Numbered from the stretch's first letter, positions 23,515 through 33,448 are shown. The stretch is 41,069 nt of DNA from Ectopseudomonas oleovorans (GCF_003052605.1 NZ_QASO01000093.1:1-41069); one strand, 5' to 3'. Translations and numbers: made by a program. The notes: generated by a model not told the origin, from the sequence alone.

Positions 23515-24675
23515 ATGCTGCACACCCTCGCCGTCGCCAACTACCGCTCGATCAACAGCCTGATCCTGCCGCTCGGCCGGCTCAACCTGATCACTGGTGC
23601 CAACGGCAGCGGCAAGTCCAACCTCTACCGCGCGCTGCGCCTGCTGGCGGAAACCGCGCAAGGTGGCGTGGTCAATGCGCTGGCGCGCGAAGGTGGACTG
23701 GAGTCGAGTTTCTGGGCCGGGCCGGAGAAGATTTCTCGGCGCATGCTGGGCGGCGAGGTGCCAGTGCAGGGTGGCCCACGACAGAACGTGATGCGCCTGC
23801 GCCTGGGCTTTGCCGGCGAGGATTTCGGCTACGCCATCGCCCTTGGCCTGCCCGAGCCAAGCAGCTCGGCCTTCGCTCTCGACCCGGAGATCAAGCGCGA
23901 GTGCATCTGGGCCGGCGCCAGCTACCGCCCCGCCTCGCTGCTGGTGGATCGCGCCGGGCCGATGGTGCGCATGCGTGAAGGTCGCAGCTGGCAGGTACTG
24001 GCCCAGCACGTGCCGAACTACGACAGCCTGTTCGACCAGATCGGCAACGACCCGAATTGCCCGGAAGTCTTCCAGCTGCGCGAAACCATCCGCCGCTGGC
24101 GCTTCTACGATCACTTTCGCAGTGATGCCGAGGCGCCGGCGCGCCAGCCGCAATTGGGCACGCGCACACCGGTGCTGCACCACGATGGCCGCGACCTGGC
24201 CGCAGCACTGCAGACCATCCGCGAGATCGGCGACCGCGAAGCCCTGGATGCCGCCATCGACGACGCCTTTCCCGGCAGCCGTCTGCATATAGACTTTCAG
24301 GCCGGCGGACGCTTCGCCGTGGAACTGCGCCAGGAAGGTTTGCTGCGCCCCTTGAGCGCCGCCGAGCTGTCCGACGGCACGCTGCGCTACCTGCTGCTGG
24401 TGGCCGCCCTGCTCACGCCGCGGCCGCCATCATTGATGGTGCTCAACGAACCGGAAACCAGCCTGCACCCGGATCTGTTACCTGCACTTGGCCGGCTGAT
24501 CATCGCCGCGTCGAAGCAAACGCAGGTGTGGGTCGTCTCTCACGCCAACCGTCTGATCGCCACGCTCAAGGAAAGCCCCGACTGCAACACCCTGGAGCTG
24601 GAAAAACAGCTCGGCCAGACCTGCATACGCGGCCAGGGCATGCTCGACGAGCCGCCCTGGCACTGGCCGGATTGA
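23515..24675 (+). CDS. AAA family ATPase of the RecF/SMC-like group
   Basis: The frame gives 386 residues with AGGA ten bases before the ATG. The start is typical for the group: LHTLAVANYRSINSLILPL followed by Walker A GANGSGKSN at about 31-39. A signature-like LSAAELSDGTLRYLLLVAALL precedes Walker B LMVLNEPETSLHPDLLPAL at about 305-323, and VVSHANRLI holds the switch histidine. There is no coiled-coil arm of SMC length and no fused TOPRIM domain. The family includes stand-alone chromosomal ATPases of unknown role and relatives of the OLD/AAA_21 defence ATPases. It lies 24 bases after the membrane protein gene. Confidence 0.85.
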   Translation: MLHTLAVANYRSINSLILPLGRLNLITGANGSGKSNLYRALRLLAETAQGGVVNALAREGGLESSFWAGPEKISRRMLGGEVPVQGGPRQNVMRLRLGFAGEDFGYAIALGLPEPSSSAFALDPEIKRECIWAGASYRPASLLVDRAGPMVRMREGRSWQVLAQHVPNYDSLFDQIGNDPNCPEVFQLRETIRRWRFYDHFRSDAEAPARQPQLGTRTPVLHHDGRDLAAALQTIREIGDREALDAAIDDAFPGSRLHIDFQAGGRFAVELRQEGLLRPLSAAELSDGTLRYLLLVAALLTPRPPSLMVLNEPETSLHPDLLPALGRLIIAASKQTQVWVVSHANRLIATLKESPDCNTLELEKQLGQTCIRGQGMLDEPPWHWPD

Positions 24676-24694
24676 GCGGCCAGACACCAGGCCC

Positions 24695-24755
24695 GTAGGA
24701 GCCCGCTTGCGGGCGATCAGCCATTGCCAAGCATCGCCGGCAAGCCGGCTCCTAC
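24695..24755. repeat. REP-type palindrome pair
   Basis: CGTAGGAGCCCGCTTGCGGG and GCCGGCAAGCCGGCTCCTAC form the pair between two convergent genes. Confidence 0.85.
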
Positions 24756-24783
24756 AATGGCCGCCAACAACGCGGCTGCAGCC

Positions 24784-26000
<1,217 letters not shown>

Positions 26001-26175
26001 TAAAATGAAACTGGGCGCAAGGCTATCGAGGCGACTGGCGAAGCGGAAATATCCATTGCCAATTCCGCGAATAGAGTCCGCCTATGGCCCTCGGGGTGAA
26101 TTGCCCCATGACTGAACTTTCACCGCGCAGGCAAAGTCGGTATGGTCGCGCGCATCAACCACTCAGGAGACCGCC

Positions 26176-26940
26176 ATGCCCGCCGCTCCCGTCCTGTCCG
26201 GCCCGCAATACCTGCGAGAAGGCCTGAGGCTGGTACTCAGTCCCGGCCTGCGTCTGTTCGTATTGCTGCCGCTGGCGATCAATCTGATCCTGTTCGTCAC
26301 CATGATCAGCTTTGCTGTGCAGCAGTTCAGCGGCTGGGTCGATACCTTCATGCCTTCCCTGCCGAACTGGCTGAGCTTCCTGCAGTACATCCTCTGGCCA
26401 CTGTTCGTGGTGCTGGTACTGCTGATGGTGTTCTTCACCTTCACCCTGCTGGCCAACATTATCGCCGCGCCCTTCAACGGTTTTCTTGCGGAGAAGGTCG
26501 AGGTGGTGGCGCGCGGCGAGGATCACTTCCCACCGTTTAGCTGGGCCGAGCTGGCGGCCATGGTGCCGCGCACCATGGGCCGCGAGATGCGCAAGCTGGC
26601 CTACTTTCTGCCACGCGCCATCGGCCTGCTGATCCTCAGCTTCATCCCGGTGGTCAACCTGGTCGCCGCGCCGCTCTGGTTGCTGTTCGGCGTGTGGATG
26701 ATGGCCGTGCAGTACATCGACTACCCGGCGGACAACAACAAGATGAGCTGGCAGGACATGCTCGCCTGGTTGCGCGAGAAGCGCTGGCAGAGCCTGAGCT
26801 TCGGCGGTATCACCTACGCCGCACTGCTGGTGCCGGGGCTGAACATCCTGATGATGCCGGCTGCCGTGGCCGGTGCCACGCTGTTCTGGGTACGCGAGCG
26901 CGGCGAGCAGGCGCTAGGTTCACGCAAGGACATCGTGTAA
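26176..26940 (+). CDS. cysZ: sulfate transporter CysZ
   Basis: CysZ is an inner-membrane sulfate channel that feeds cysteine synthesis. The 254 residues match the family (about 250). Membrane helices lie at about 28-52 ([17 protein letters not shown]), 72-100, 145-165 and 205-235. The conserved [16 protein letters not shown] segment is present, as is the [18 protein letters not shown] segment near 170. AGGAG lies seven bases before the ATG. Its 3' end overlaps the 3' end of a broken gene on the other strand by 21 bases. Confidence 0.92.
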   Translation: MPAAPVLSGPQYLREGLRLVLSPGLRLFVLLPLAINLILFVTMISFAVQQFSGWVDTFMPSLPNWLSFLQYILWPLFVVLVLLMVFFTFTLLANIIAAPFNGFLAEKVEVVARGEDHFPPFSWAELAAMVPRTMGREMRKLAYFLPRAIGLLILSFIPVVNLVAAPLWLLFGVWMMAVQYIDYPADNNKMSWQDMLAWLREKRWQSLSFGGITYAALLVPGLNILMMPAAVAGATLFWVRERGEQALGSRKDIV

Positions 26941-27168
26941 CGCCTGCATCGACGCCTGCGACTCGCGCTCGACGCGCCTGTGCATGAACAAGCGGTTGGC
27001 CAGGCGCATCAGCCAGTTGTCGAAGCCGTACTCGAGGGTGCGCACGAGCTCGCAGCCGCCCTCCACCGCCACGCACTCGTAGGTCAGCAGCAAATGCAGG
27101 CCATGCTCGCCCTGAGCACTGGCCTACCAACGCTGGGCCGGCTGATAGTCGAGCACGTCCCAGCGCAG
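26920..27168 (-). pseudogene. 3' remnant of an SRPBCC/polyketide cyclase-like gene
   Basis: The minus strand reads protein-like sequence to a TGA at 26920-26922. From the TAG at 27124-27126 onward it runs GEHGLHLLLTYECVAVEGG, CELVRTLEYGFDNWLMRLAN and [14 protein letters not shown]. This pattern resembles the C-terminal half of SRPBCC proteins (beta strands, then a long helix with R.ERE). The in-frame TAG follows RWDVLDYQPAQRW, and no start codon or N-terminal half is present. The exact right edge is uncertain within 27124-27180, because the adjoining plus strand carries the LysR remnant. Confidence 0.55.
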
Positions 27169-27267
27169 ATGCCCGCCGTGAAGATCAGCCTGATCTGGCA
27201 TCGCCAGCAGCATCACGACCCGGCACATGCCTGGCTACGCGAACAACTGCGCGGCCTGCTCGCCTGA
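27169..27267 (+). pseudogene. 3' remnant of a LysR-family regulator gene
   Basis: The plus strand encodes MPAVKISLIWHRQQHHDPAH followed by AWLREQLRGLLA and a TGA. The pattern ISL.WH.....DPAH.WLRE is typical of the last strand and helix of LysR-type regulators. No start, helix-turn-helix or effector-domain body precedes it. The frame upstream is antisense to the SRPBCC remnant. The two remnants together mark a deletion scar, as detailed in the findings. Confidence 0.55.
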
Positions 27268-27325
27268 CACATAACCGCAATCGAAACGTCATGTTCACTA
27301 CATGACCTGGGCAGAGACTGCTTAC

Positions 27326-28525
27326 ATGAACGCACCTTCTCTGCACATCGCGCTGATCAGCGAAACCTTCCCGCCGGAAATCAACGGCGTGGCCAACACC
27401 CTCGGTCGCCTGGTCGACGGCCTGCGTAGCCGTGGCCACCGCGTGCAACTGATACGGCCGCGCCAGGACATCGATCACACGCAAGACTCCGACGATGACC
27501 TGCTGCTGACCCGCGGCTGGCCACTCCCCGGCTACCCCGGCCTGCAATGGGGTCAGTCATCCCTGCACAAGCTGCTCAGGCGCTGGCAGCGGCAACGCCC
27601 GGATGTGCTCTATATCGCCACCGAAGGCCCGCTTGGCCTGTCCGCCTTGCGCGCGGCCAGGCGCCTGGCGATCCCAGTGGTCAGCGGTTTTCACACCAAC
27701 TTCCAGCAGTACACCGGGCACTACGGCATCGGCCTGCTGACCCGGGCGATGACCAACTACCTGCGCTGGTTTCACAACCGCACGCAGCTGACGCTGGTGC
27801 CGAGCATCGGCCAGAAGGTCGACCTCGAACGCCGTGACTTCGAACGCCTGGCCCTGCTCGCGCGGGGTGTCGACAGCCAGCTGTTCCACCCACGCAGACG
27901 CTGCGACGCCCTGCGCGAAAGCTGGGGCCTGGGGCCGGATGACCTGGCCGTGCTGCATGTCGGGCGCCTGGCGGCAGAGAAGAACCTTGGCCTGCTGGTA
28001 AAAGCCTTCCACGCCCTGCAGACAGCTCATCCGCGGCGCCGTATGCGGTTGATTCTTGTGGGAGACGGACCACTGCGCGCCAGCCTGCAGGCGCAGCTGC
28101 CGGAGGCGCTTTTCTGCGGCCTGCAGCGCGGTGAAACGCTGGCCACGCACTACGCTTCGGGCGATCTGTTCCTGTTCCCCAGCCTCTCGGAAACCTTCGG
28201 CAACGTGGTGCTGGAAGCCCTGGCATCGAGTCTTGGCGTGGTGGCATTCGACCAGGCGGCGGCCGCCCAGCATATTTATCACGGCCACAATGGCATGCTC
28301 GCTCGCCCTGGCGACGAAGCCGGTTTCTGCGAAGCCGCCTGCGAGCTGTTGGAAGATGCAGAGGTGCTGCGGCGCATCCGCCTCAATGCCCGCCGACATG
28401 CCAGCCACCTCAGCTGGGACGGCATCGTCGCGCTGTTCGAACAGCACCTGCGCAGCGCCATGCAGCCAGCGCACCTCTGCGTCAGCACGGAGCTTGCCCG
28501 TAGGGCGGGTGAAACCCGCCACTGA
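27326..28525 (+). CDS. GT4-family glycosyltransferase (MgtA-like)
   Basis: The frame gives 399 residues. An ATG eight codons upstream (27302) is in frame, but the domain starts right after MNAPSLHIALISETFPPEIN, so 27326 is preferred. The N-terminal GT-B half has the acceptor motif (GVANTLGRLVDGL, GFHTNFQQYTGHYG). The C-terminal half has HVGRLAAEKNLGLLVKAF and the E-x7-E nucleotide-sugar site SETFGNVVLEAL at about 288-299. Relatives transfer mannosyl or glucuronosyl residues from nucleotide sugars to lipid acceptors at the inner membrane. The last residues (RRAGETRH) are encoded by an extragenic-type repeat that starts at 28499. Confidence 0.9.
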   Translation: MNAPSLHIALISETFPPEINGVANTLGRLVDGLRSRGHRVQLIRPRQDIDHTQDSDDDLLLTRGWPLPGYPGLQWGQSSLHKLLRRWQRQRPDVLYIATEGPLGLSALRAARRLAIPVVSGFHTNFQQYTGHYGIGLLTRAMTNYLRWFHNRTQLTLVPSIGQKVDLERRDFERLALLARGVDSQLFHPRRRCDALRESWGLGPDDLAVLHVGRLAAEKNLGLLVKAFHALQTAHPRRRMRLILVGDGPLRASLQAQLPEALFCGLQRGETLATHYASGDLFLFPSLSETFGNVVLEALASSLGVVAFDQAAAAQHIYHGHNGMLARPGDEAGFCEAACELLEDAEVLRRIRLNARRHASHLSWDGIVALFEQHLRSAMQPAHLCVSTELARRAGETRH

Positions 28526-28555
28526 GACAATCTGGCGGGTTGCACCCGCCCTACG
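28499..28555. repeat. GTAGGGCGGGT inverted repeat overlapping the end of the glycosyltransferase gene
   Basis: CGTAGGGCGGGTGAAACCCGCC and, 15 bases later, GGCGGGTTGCACCCGCCCTACG are inverted partners, each with an internal hairpin. The first half lies inside the coding frame and supplies the last eight codons and the stop. Confidence 0.85.
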
Positions 28556-28590
28556 TGATCACATCCACTCAAAACATGCAGATGTAAAAA

Positions 28591-28610
28591 AGCCCCGATG
28601 TGCCGGGGCT
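28591..28610 (-). terminator. rho-independent terminator of the alkene reductase gene
   Basis: AGCCCC(G) ATGTGC (C)GGGGCT followed on the minus strand by TTTTTTAC. It lies about 40 bases after the gene's stop codon and may also stop the converging glycosyltransferase transcript. Confidence 0.85.
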
Positions 28611-28651
28611 GAAAACGGGGCGCCGGATCGCGGCGCCCGATAGAAACGGAC

Positions 28652-29761
28652 TCAGACCAGCGTGGTCAGCGCATCACGGCTGAACGGCAGGATGTCCTGT
28701 TCGCGGCCTTCGCGCACCTTCAGTGCCCAATCCGGGTCGACCAGCAGCGCGCGGCCCACGGCGACCAGGTCGAACTCCTCCTTGTTCAGGCGCTCGAGTA
28801 GATTCTCGAGACTGGCCGGCTCGGCCACCTTGTCGGTCTTGACCATGAACTGCAGGAACTCGCCATCCAGGCCGACACTGCCGACAGTGATGGTCGGCTT
28901 GCCAGTGAGCTTGCGCGTCCAGCCGGCCAGGTTGAGGTCGCTGCCTTCGAACTCCGGCTCCCAGAAGCGGCGCGTCGAGCAATGGAAGATGTCCACGCCG
29001 GCATCGGACAGCGGCTTGAGGAAGGCCTCCAGCTGCTCCGGAGTCTGCACCAGGCGCGCGCTGTAGTCCTGCTGCTTCCACTGCGAGTAACGCAGGATGA
29101 TCGGGAAGTCCGGGCCGACCGCCGCACGCACGGCCTGGATCAGCTCGATGGCGAAACGCGAACGCGCCGCCAGGTCACCACCATAGCCGTCGGTACGCTG
29201 GTTGCTGCCTTCCCAGAAGAACTGGTCGATCAGGTAGCCGTGGGCACCGTGGATCTCCACGCCGTCCATGCCGATGGCCTTGGCGTCGCGTGCAGCCTGG
29301 GCGAAGGCAGCGATCACCTCATCGATATCGGCCTGGGTCATGCCATGCACTACCACCTGGCCGTCCTTGACCTTCTCCATCGGGCCGAAGCCCGGCACGC
29401 TGGCATCCGGCTCGGTGCCCAGCTTGCGCACATTACCCACATGCCAGAGCTGCGGGACGATCTTGCCGCCCTCGGCATGCACGGCGTCGACCACCTGCTT
29501 CCAGCCGGCCAGGGCGTCTTCACCATAGAAACGCGGTACGTTCGGGTAGCCGTTGGAGGCCTTGTGGCCGACCGTGGTGCCCTCGGTGACGATCAGGCCC
29601 ACGCCCGCGGCCGCGCGGCGACGATAGTACTCGACGACCTTGGCGTTGGGCACACCACCGGGCGAGAAGGAGCGGGTCATCGGCGCCATGACCACACGGG
29701 TCGGCAGCTCCAGGTTACCGAGGCGGAACGGGGCGAACAGGGCTTGAACGGGAGCGCTCAT
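28652..29761 (-). CDS. Old Yellow Enzyme-family alkene reductase (NemA-like)
   Basis: The frame gives 369 residues of an FMN-dependent TIM barrel that reduces activated C=C bonds and often nitro compounds or N-ethylmaleimide with NADPH. Landmarks are LPTRVVMAPMTRSF, GLIVTEGT, IVPQLWHVGN, the substrate-binding EIHGAHGYLIDQFFWEGSN (His-x-x-His near 185) and VAVGRALLVDP. Two ATGs stand side by side. AGGA is six bases from the second, which is used here. It follows a TetR-family regulator gene by 27 bases on the same strand, the arrangement of nemR-nemA. Confidence 0.92.
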   Translation of the reverse strand: MSAPVQALFAPFRLGNLELPTRVVMAPMTRSFSPGGVPNAKVVEYYRRRAAAGVGLIVTEGTTVGHKASNGYPNVPRFYGEDALAGWKQVVDAVHAEGGKIVPQLWHVGNVRKLGTEPDASVPGFGPMEKVKDGQVVVHGMTQADIDEVIAAFAQAARDAKAIGMDGVEIHGAHGYLIDQFFWEGSNQRTDGYGGDLAARSRFAIELIQAVRAAVGPDFPIILRYSQWKQQDYSARLVQTPEQLEAFLKPLSDAGVDIFHCSTRRFWEPEFEGSDLNLAGWTRKLTGKPTITVGSVGLDGEFLQFMVKTDKVAEPASLENLLERLNKEEFDLVAVGRALLVDPDWALKVREGREQDILPFSRDALTTLV

Positions 29762-29788
29762 CATCTTTCCTCTGGGGTTGAACGGTAA

Positions 29789-30379
29789 TCAGGCCTGCAG
29801 CAAACGCTCCAGGCGGGTGACGAAAGCTTCCAGCGGCTGCAGGTTGCGGCCCACCTTGAGGCGAGCCAACACGCCCTGCCAGGCGTCGCTGATAAAGGTG
29901 GCGAGATTGCCGCAGTCCTCGTCGGCGGGCAGTTCACCGGCAGTCTGCGCCTGCTCCAGGCAGTCGCGCAGGATGTCCACAGACGCCTGCTGGATGGCCG
30001 CGACCTCGGCGCCGATCGCCGGCAGCATCTCGCTCATCTCGAAACTCAGGCTACCGATGAAGCAGTGGTACTGCGGCGTCTCCTGTCGGGCGAAATGCGC
30101 CAGCAGGTCGCGGTAGTAAGCGAGGATGCGCGTACGCGGGCTCAGCGCCGGATCGTTCAGCGCCTGGGCATAACGCGCCAGACGCGGGCGATAGATGAAA
30201 GCCAGCGCCTGCAGGGCGAATTCTTCCTTGCTGGCGAAGTAGTGATAGAAGCTGCCCTTGGGAATCCCGGCCGCCTGGACGATCTCCAGCACACCGGTGC
30301 CGTGGTAGCCGCGCCGGGTCATCACCGCCGAGCCTTTGCTGAGGATCAGGTCGCGCTTGTCGAGTCGAATGCCGTTCAT
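29789..30379 (-). CDS. TetR-family transcriptional regulator (NemR-like)
   Basis: The frame gives 196 residues from the ATG at 30377-30379. An ATG four codons upstream is also in frame. The N-terminal helix-turn-helix is clear (GYHGTGVLEIVQAAGIPKGS, then FYHYFASKEEF). The C-terminal effector domain has a single conserved-looking cysteine in QYHCFIGSL. It is residue 106 from this start, the position of the redox-sensing cysteine in E. coli NemR as I remember it. Being upstream of an Old Yellow Enzyme gene, it is probably an electrophile- or oxidant-responsive repressor of its own operon. Confidence 0.85.
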   Translation of the reverse strand: MNGIRLDKRDLILSKGSAVMTRRGYHGTGVLEIVQAAGIPKGSFYHYFASKEEFALQALAFIYRPRLARYAQALNDPALSPRTRILAYYRDLLAHFARQETPQYHCFIGSLSFEMSEMLPAIGAEVAAIQQASVDILRDCLEQAQTAGELPADEDCGNLATFISDAWQGVLARLKVGRNLQPLEAFVTRLERLLQA

Positions 30380-30393
30380 GGCGCCGAGCATAT

Positions 30394-30401
30394 GACCGGT
30401 C
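30394..30401. promoter_or_regulatory. candidate operator palindrome before the tetR gene
   Basis: GACCGGTC is a perfect 8-bp palindrome 15 bases upstream of the chosen start. TetR repressors commonly bind such sites around their own promoter. The palindrome is short and could be chance. Confidence 0.3.
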
Positions 30402-30478
30402 GTCTCGCTCGCGACAGCACTATTGATATTGGTGATTAAGGGTTAAAAAACCCAAGACGAATGCCCACGACAGAACAG

Positions 30479-30543
30479 GTAGGAGCGAGCTCTGCTCGCG
30501 AAGCCTTTGGGTTACAGGGTTCGCGAGCAGAGCTCGCTCCTAC
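30479..30543. repeat. REP-type palindrome, GAGCTCTGCTCGCGAA subtype
   Basis: The arms GTAGGAGCGAGCTCTGCTCG and its exact inverse are identical to those at 22107-22173. The spacer differs. It ends four bases before the pgeF stop codon. Confidence 0.9.
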
Positions 30544-30546
30544 AGA

Positions 30547-31278
30547 TCAGGGCTGCAGCCAGATCAGCGAGGCGAAACGCCCGGTGCGAGCACTGCGGCG
30601 ATAGGAGTAGAAACGCGGGTCGGTGTAGGTGCACAGCCCGCCACCACTGACGGCGGTCACCCCGATGACGGCTAGACGAATACGCGCCAGTCGGTAGATA
30701 TCGGCCATGAACTTGCCGGCATTGGCGCTGGGCACGAATGCGCTGGCAGCCTCGGCATGCTGTCGCACGAAGGCCTCGCGCACTTCTGCTCCCACCTCGA
30801 ACGCAGCCGGGCCGATGGCCGGGCCGAGCCAGACCAGCAGCTCTTGCGGCGCGACGCCGAGCGCCTGCACGGCCGCCTCCAGCACGCCGCCGGCCAACCC
30901 GCGCCAACCGGCATGGGCCGCTGCCACACGCGTACCCGCGCGATCACAGAACAGCGCAGGCAGGCAATCGGCAGTCATCGCCGTGCAGGCGATGCCCGGC
31001 GTGGCCGTCCAGTTGCCATCGGCTTCGATGACCACGGCAGGATTGGCTTCGGCCACCACGATGCCGTGCACCTGGCGCAACCAGGCTGGTTGGCAAGCCA
31101 GGGCCTCGACCAGATGCTGACGGTTACTGGCCACCGCAATCGGGTCGTCCTCGACATGATCGCCCAGGTTGAAGGTATCGAACGGCGCCGCGCTGACGCC
31201 GCCGCTACGGGTGGTGACGCAGGCGCGCACGTTGGCCGGCGCAGGCCAATCGGGAACGAGCCAGTCGTGGGCACTCAC
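30547..31278 (-). CDS. pgeF: peptidoglycan editing factor PgeF (YfiH/laccase-domain family)
   Basis: PgeF removes L-serine wrongly built into peptidoglycan precursors in place of L-alanine. The family was earlier described as multicopper polyphenol oxidase. The 243 residues match the usual length. The metal-binding residues sit in WLRQVHGIVVAEA, TADCLPALF and AAHAGWRGLAGGV. The N-terminal TTRSGGVSAAPFDTFNLG is the family start. The gene overlaps the end of rluD by 4 bp and follows it in one transcript, as in P. aeruginosa. Confidence 0.94.
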   Translation of the reverse strand: MSAHDWLVPDWPAPANVRACVTTRSGGVSAAPFDTFNLGDHVEDDPIAVASNRQHLVEALACQPAWLRQVHGIVVAEANPAVVIEADGNWTATPGIACTAMTADCLPALFCDRAGTRVAAAHAGWRGLAGGVLEAAVQALGVAPQELLVWLGPAIGPAAFEVGAEVREAFVRQHAEAASAFVPSANAGKFMADIYRLARIRLAVIGVTAVSGGGLCTYTDPRFYSYRRSARTGRFASLIWLQP

Positions 31279-32249
31279 CCGACGAAGGCCTCGCGATCCT
31301 GACGCAGCAGGGTCAGCAGCCAGACCAGATCATCCGGCAGCGCCGACTCCCACTTCATGCGCTTGCCGGTAGCCGGGTGATCCAACTCGAGGAAGCGCGC
31401 ATGCAGGGCCTGACGCGGGAATTCCTTGAGACTCTGCACCAGGGTCGGGCTGGCGGCTGGCGGAATGCGGAAACGCCCGGCATAGACCGGATCGCCCACC
31501 AGCGGATAGCCAACATGGCTCATGTGCACACGAATCTGGTGCGTGCGCCCGGTTTCCAGCTTGACCCGAACATGAGTGTGCGAACGGTAGCGCTCGAGCA
31601 CGCGGTAGTGACTGATCGCCGGCTTGCCGCCATCGGTCACCGCCATGCGCTGACGCTGGCTGGAACTGCGGCCAATCGGCGCATCGATGGTGCCGCCGGC
31701 GGTGATCATGCCGATGCAGATGCATTCATAGATGCGGCTGACGGTACGCTTCTGCAGTTGCTCGACCAGGTTGGTCTGCGCCTGCAGGGTCTTGGCCACC
31801 ACCATCAGGCCGGTGGTGTCCTTGTCCAGACGATGGACGATACCGGCACGCGGCACATTGACGATATCCGGTACGTGGTGCAGCAACGCGTTGAGCAGGG
31901 TGCCGTCGGCATGCCCGGCAGCCGGATGCACCACCAGCCCCGCTGGCTTGTCGATCACCAGCAGGTGTTCGTCTTCGTAGACGATGTTCAGTTCGATGTC
32001 CTGTGCGACCCACTCGCCCTGCGCTTCCTGCTCGGCATCGAGCACCAGGGTCGAGCCGGCATGCACGGTGTCGCGCGGGCGTGCCACGGTGCCATCGACG
32101 GTCAGGCGACCTTCCTTGATCCAGGTAGAAAGGCGCGAACGGGAGTACTCGCCAAACAGCTGCGCAGCCACCTGGTCGAGGCGTTGACCGCCCTGTTCAA
32201 AGGGGACGATGGCCTGGAGTTGAATCAGCTGCTTGTTTATAGAAGTCAT
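31275..32249 (-). CDS. rluD: 23S rRNA pseudouridine(1911/1915/1917) synthase RluD
   Basis: RluD converts three uridines of 23S rRNA helix 69 to pseudouridine and is important for ribosome assembly and termination. The 324 residues have an N-terminal S4 RNA-binding domain (about 18-75: QRLDQVAAQLFGEYSRSRLS). The catalytic domain follows, with the active aspartate in HRLDKDTTGLMVVAKT at about residue 141, then GRTHQIRVH. The ATG at 32249 is preferred over a TTG nine bases upstream. It is divergent from bamD across 138 bases and coupled to pgeF downstream. Confidence 0.95.
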   Translation of the reverse strand: MTSINKQLIQLQAIVPFEQGGQRLDQVAAQLFGEYSRSRLSTWIKEGRLTVDGTVARPRDTVHAGSTLVLDAEQEAQGEWVAQDIELNIVYEDEHLLVIDKPAGLVVHPAAGHADGTLLNALLHHVPDIVNVPRAGIVHRLDKDTTGLMVVAKTLQAQTNLVEQLQKRTVSRIYECICIGMITAGGTIDAPIGRSSSQRQRMAVTDGGKPAISHYRVLERYRSHTHVRVKLETGRTHQIRVHMSHVGYPLVGDPVYAGRFRIPPAASPTLVQSLKEFPRQALHARFLELDHPATGKRMKWESALPDDLVWLLTLLRQDREAFVG

Positions 32250-32351
32250 CTTCGGCAACGGCGGGAGCCTGGCCTTTGGTTTCGGCGACAGGCTTGTGGT
32301 TAAATACGGCGTCTTTGCCCCAGGGTTTTCCGGGGGCGCTCATCATAACAG

Positions 32352-32369
32352 GACGGCCGCGCGGCCGTC
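32352..32369. promoter_or_regulatory. perfect 18-bp palindrome in the bamD leader
   Basis: GACGGCCGCGCGGCCGTC is its own reverse complement and ends 18 bases before the bamD ATG. It could fold as a 5'-leader hairpin near the ribosome-binding site or bind a dimeric protein. Function is not known to me. Confidence 0.4.
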
Positions 32370-32387
32370 ACAGGGACGCAAGCCGCC

Positions 32388-33380
32388 ATGCAAGTGAAAC
32401 ACCTGCTGCTGATCGCCATCCTCGCCCTTACCGCCGCCTGCTCCTCCAAGCAGCCGGAGGTCGATGAAAACCTCAGCGAGGTGGAGCTGTACCAGCAGGC
32501 CCAGGCCGACCTGGACAACCGCAGCTACACCCAGGCCATCGCCAAACTGAAGGCGCTGGAGTCGCGCTATCCGTTCGGACGCTACGCCGAGCAGGCGCAG
32601 CTGGAGCTGATCTACGCCTACTACAAGAATGCCGAGCCGGAGGCCGCCAAGTCATCCGCCGAGCGCTTCATTCGCCTGCACCCGCAGCACGCCAACGTCG
32701 ACTACGCCTACTACCTCAAGGGCCTGGCCTCCTTCGACCAGGACCGTGGCCTGCTGGCGCGCTTCCTGCCGCTGGACATGACCAAGCGCGACCCCGGCGC
32801 CGCGCGCGACTCCTACAACGAGTTCGCCCAGCTCACCAGCCGCTACCCGACCAGCCGCTACGCCCCGGACGCCAAGCAGCGCATGATCTACCTGCGCAAC
32901 CTGCTGGCCGCCTACGAAGTGCACGTTGGCCACTATTACCTGACCCGCCAGGCCTACGTCGCCGCCGCCAACCGTGGTCGCTACGTGGTGGAGAACTTCC
33001 AGGAAACCCCGTCGGTCGGCGATGGCCTGGCGATCATGACCGAGGCTTATCAGCGTCTGTCCCTGGACGACCTGGCTGCCACCAGCCTGGAAACCCTCAA
33101 GCTCAACTACCCTGACCACCCGAGCCTGGAAAGCGGCCAGTTCGTACCGCTCGAAGAGGAAGCCGACAACCGCTCCTGGCTGGCCAAGGCCACCCTGGGC
33201 CTGATCGAAACCGAAACGCCGCTGCCACCGGGCGAAACCCGCGCCAGCCAGGACGTCATCCGCCAGTATGAAGACGCCGCACAGCAGATCCCGCGTGAGC
33301 TGCAGCAGGACGCCAAAACCGGCGAAACGGCGAAGAAGCGCTCGATCTGGAGCTACCTGACCTTCGGCCTGTTCGACTGA
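32388..33380 (+). CDS. bamD: outer membrane protein assembly factor BamD
   Basis: BamD (ComL) is the essential lipoprotein partner of BamA in outer-membrane protein insertion. The 330 residues start with a lipoprotein signal, [15 protein letters not shown], with the lipidated cysteine at 18. Five tetratricopeptide-like repeats follow ([37 protein letters not shown] and so on). The C-terminal part beyond about residue 245 is longer than the E. coli protein (245 residues), as usual in Pseudomonas. It is divergent from rluD. Confidence 0.96.
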   Translation: MQVKHLLLIAILALTAACSSKQPEVDENLSEVELYQQAQADLDNRSYTQAIAKLKALESRYPFGRYAEQAQLELIYAYYKNAEPEAAKSSAERFIRLHPQHANVDYAYYLKGLASFDQDRGLLARFLPLDMTKRDPGAARDSYNEFAQLTSRYPTSRYAPDAKQRMIYLRNLLAAYEVHVGHYYLTRQAYVAAANRGRYVVENFQETPSVGDGLAIMTEAYQRLSLDDLAATSLETLKLNYPDHPSLESGQFVPLEEEADNRSWLAKATLGLIETETPLPPGETRASQDVIRQYEDAAQQIPRELQQDAKTGETAKKRSIWSYLTFGLFD

Positions 33381-33448
33381 GCGCAGCGTGACTGAACGAG
33401 GGAGGCTACGGCCTAATATCTGTCAGTTAAGCGTCGACGCTGCCAATG

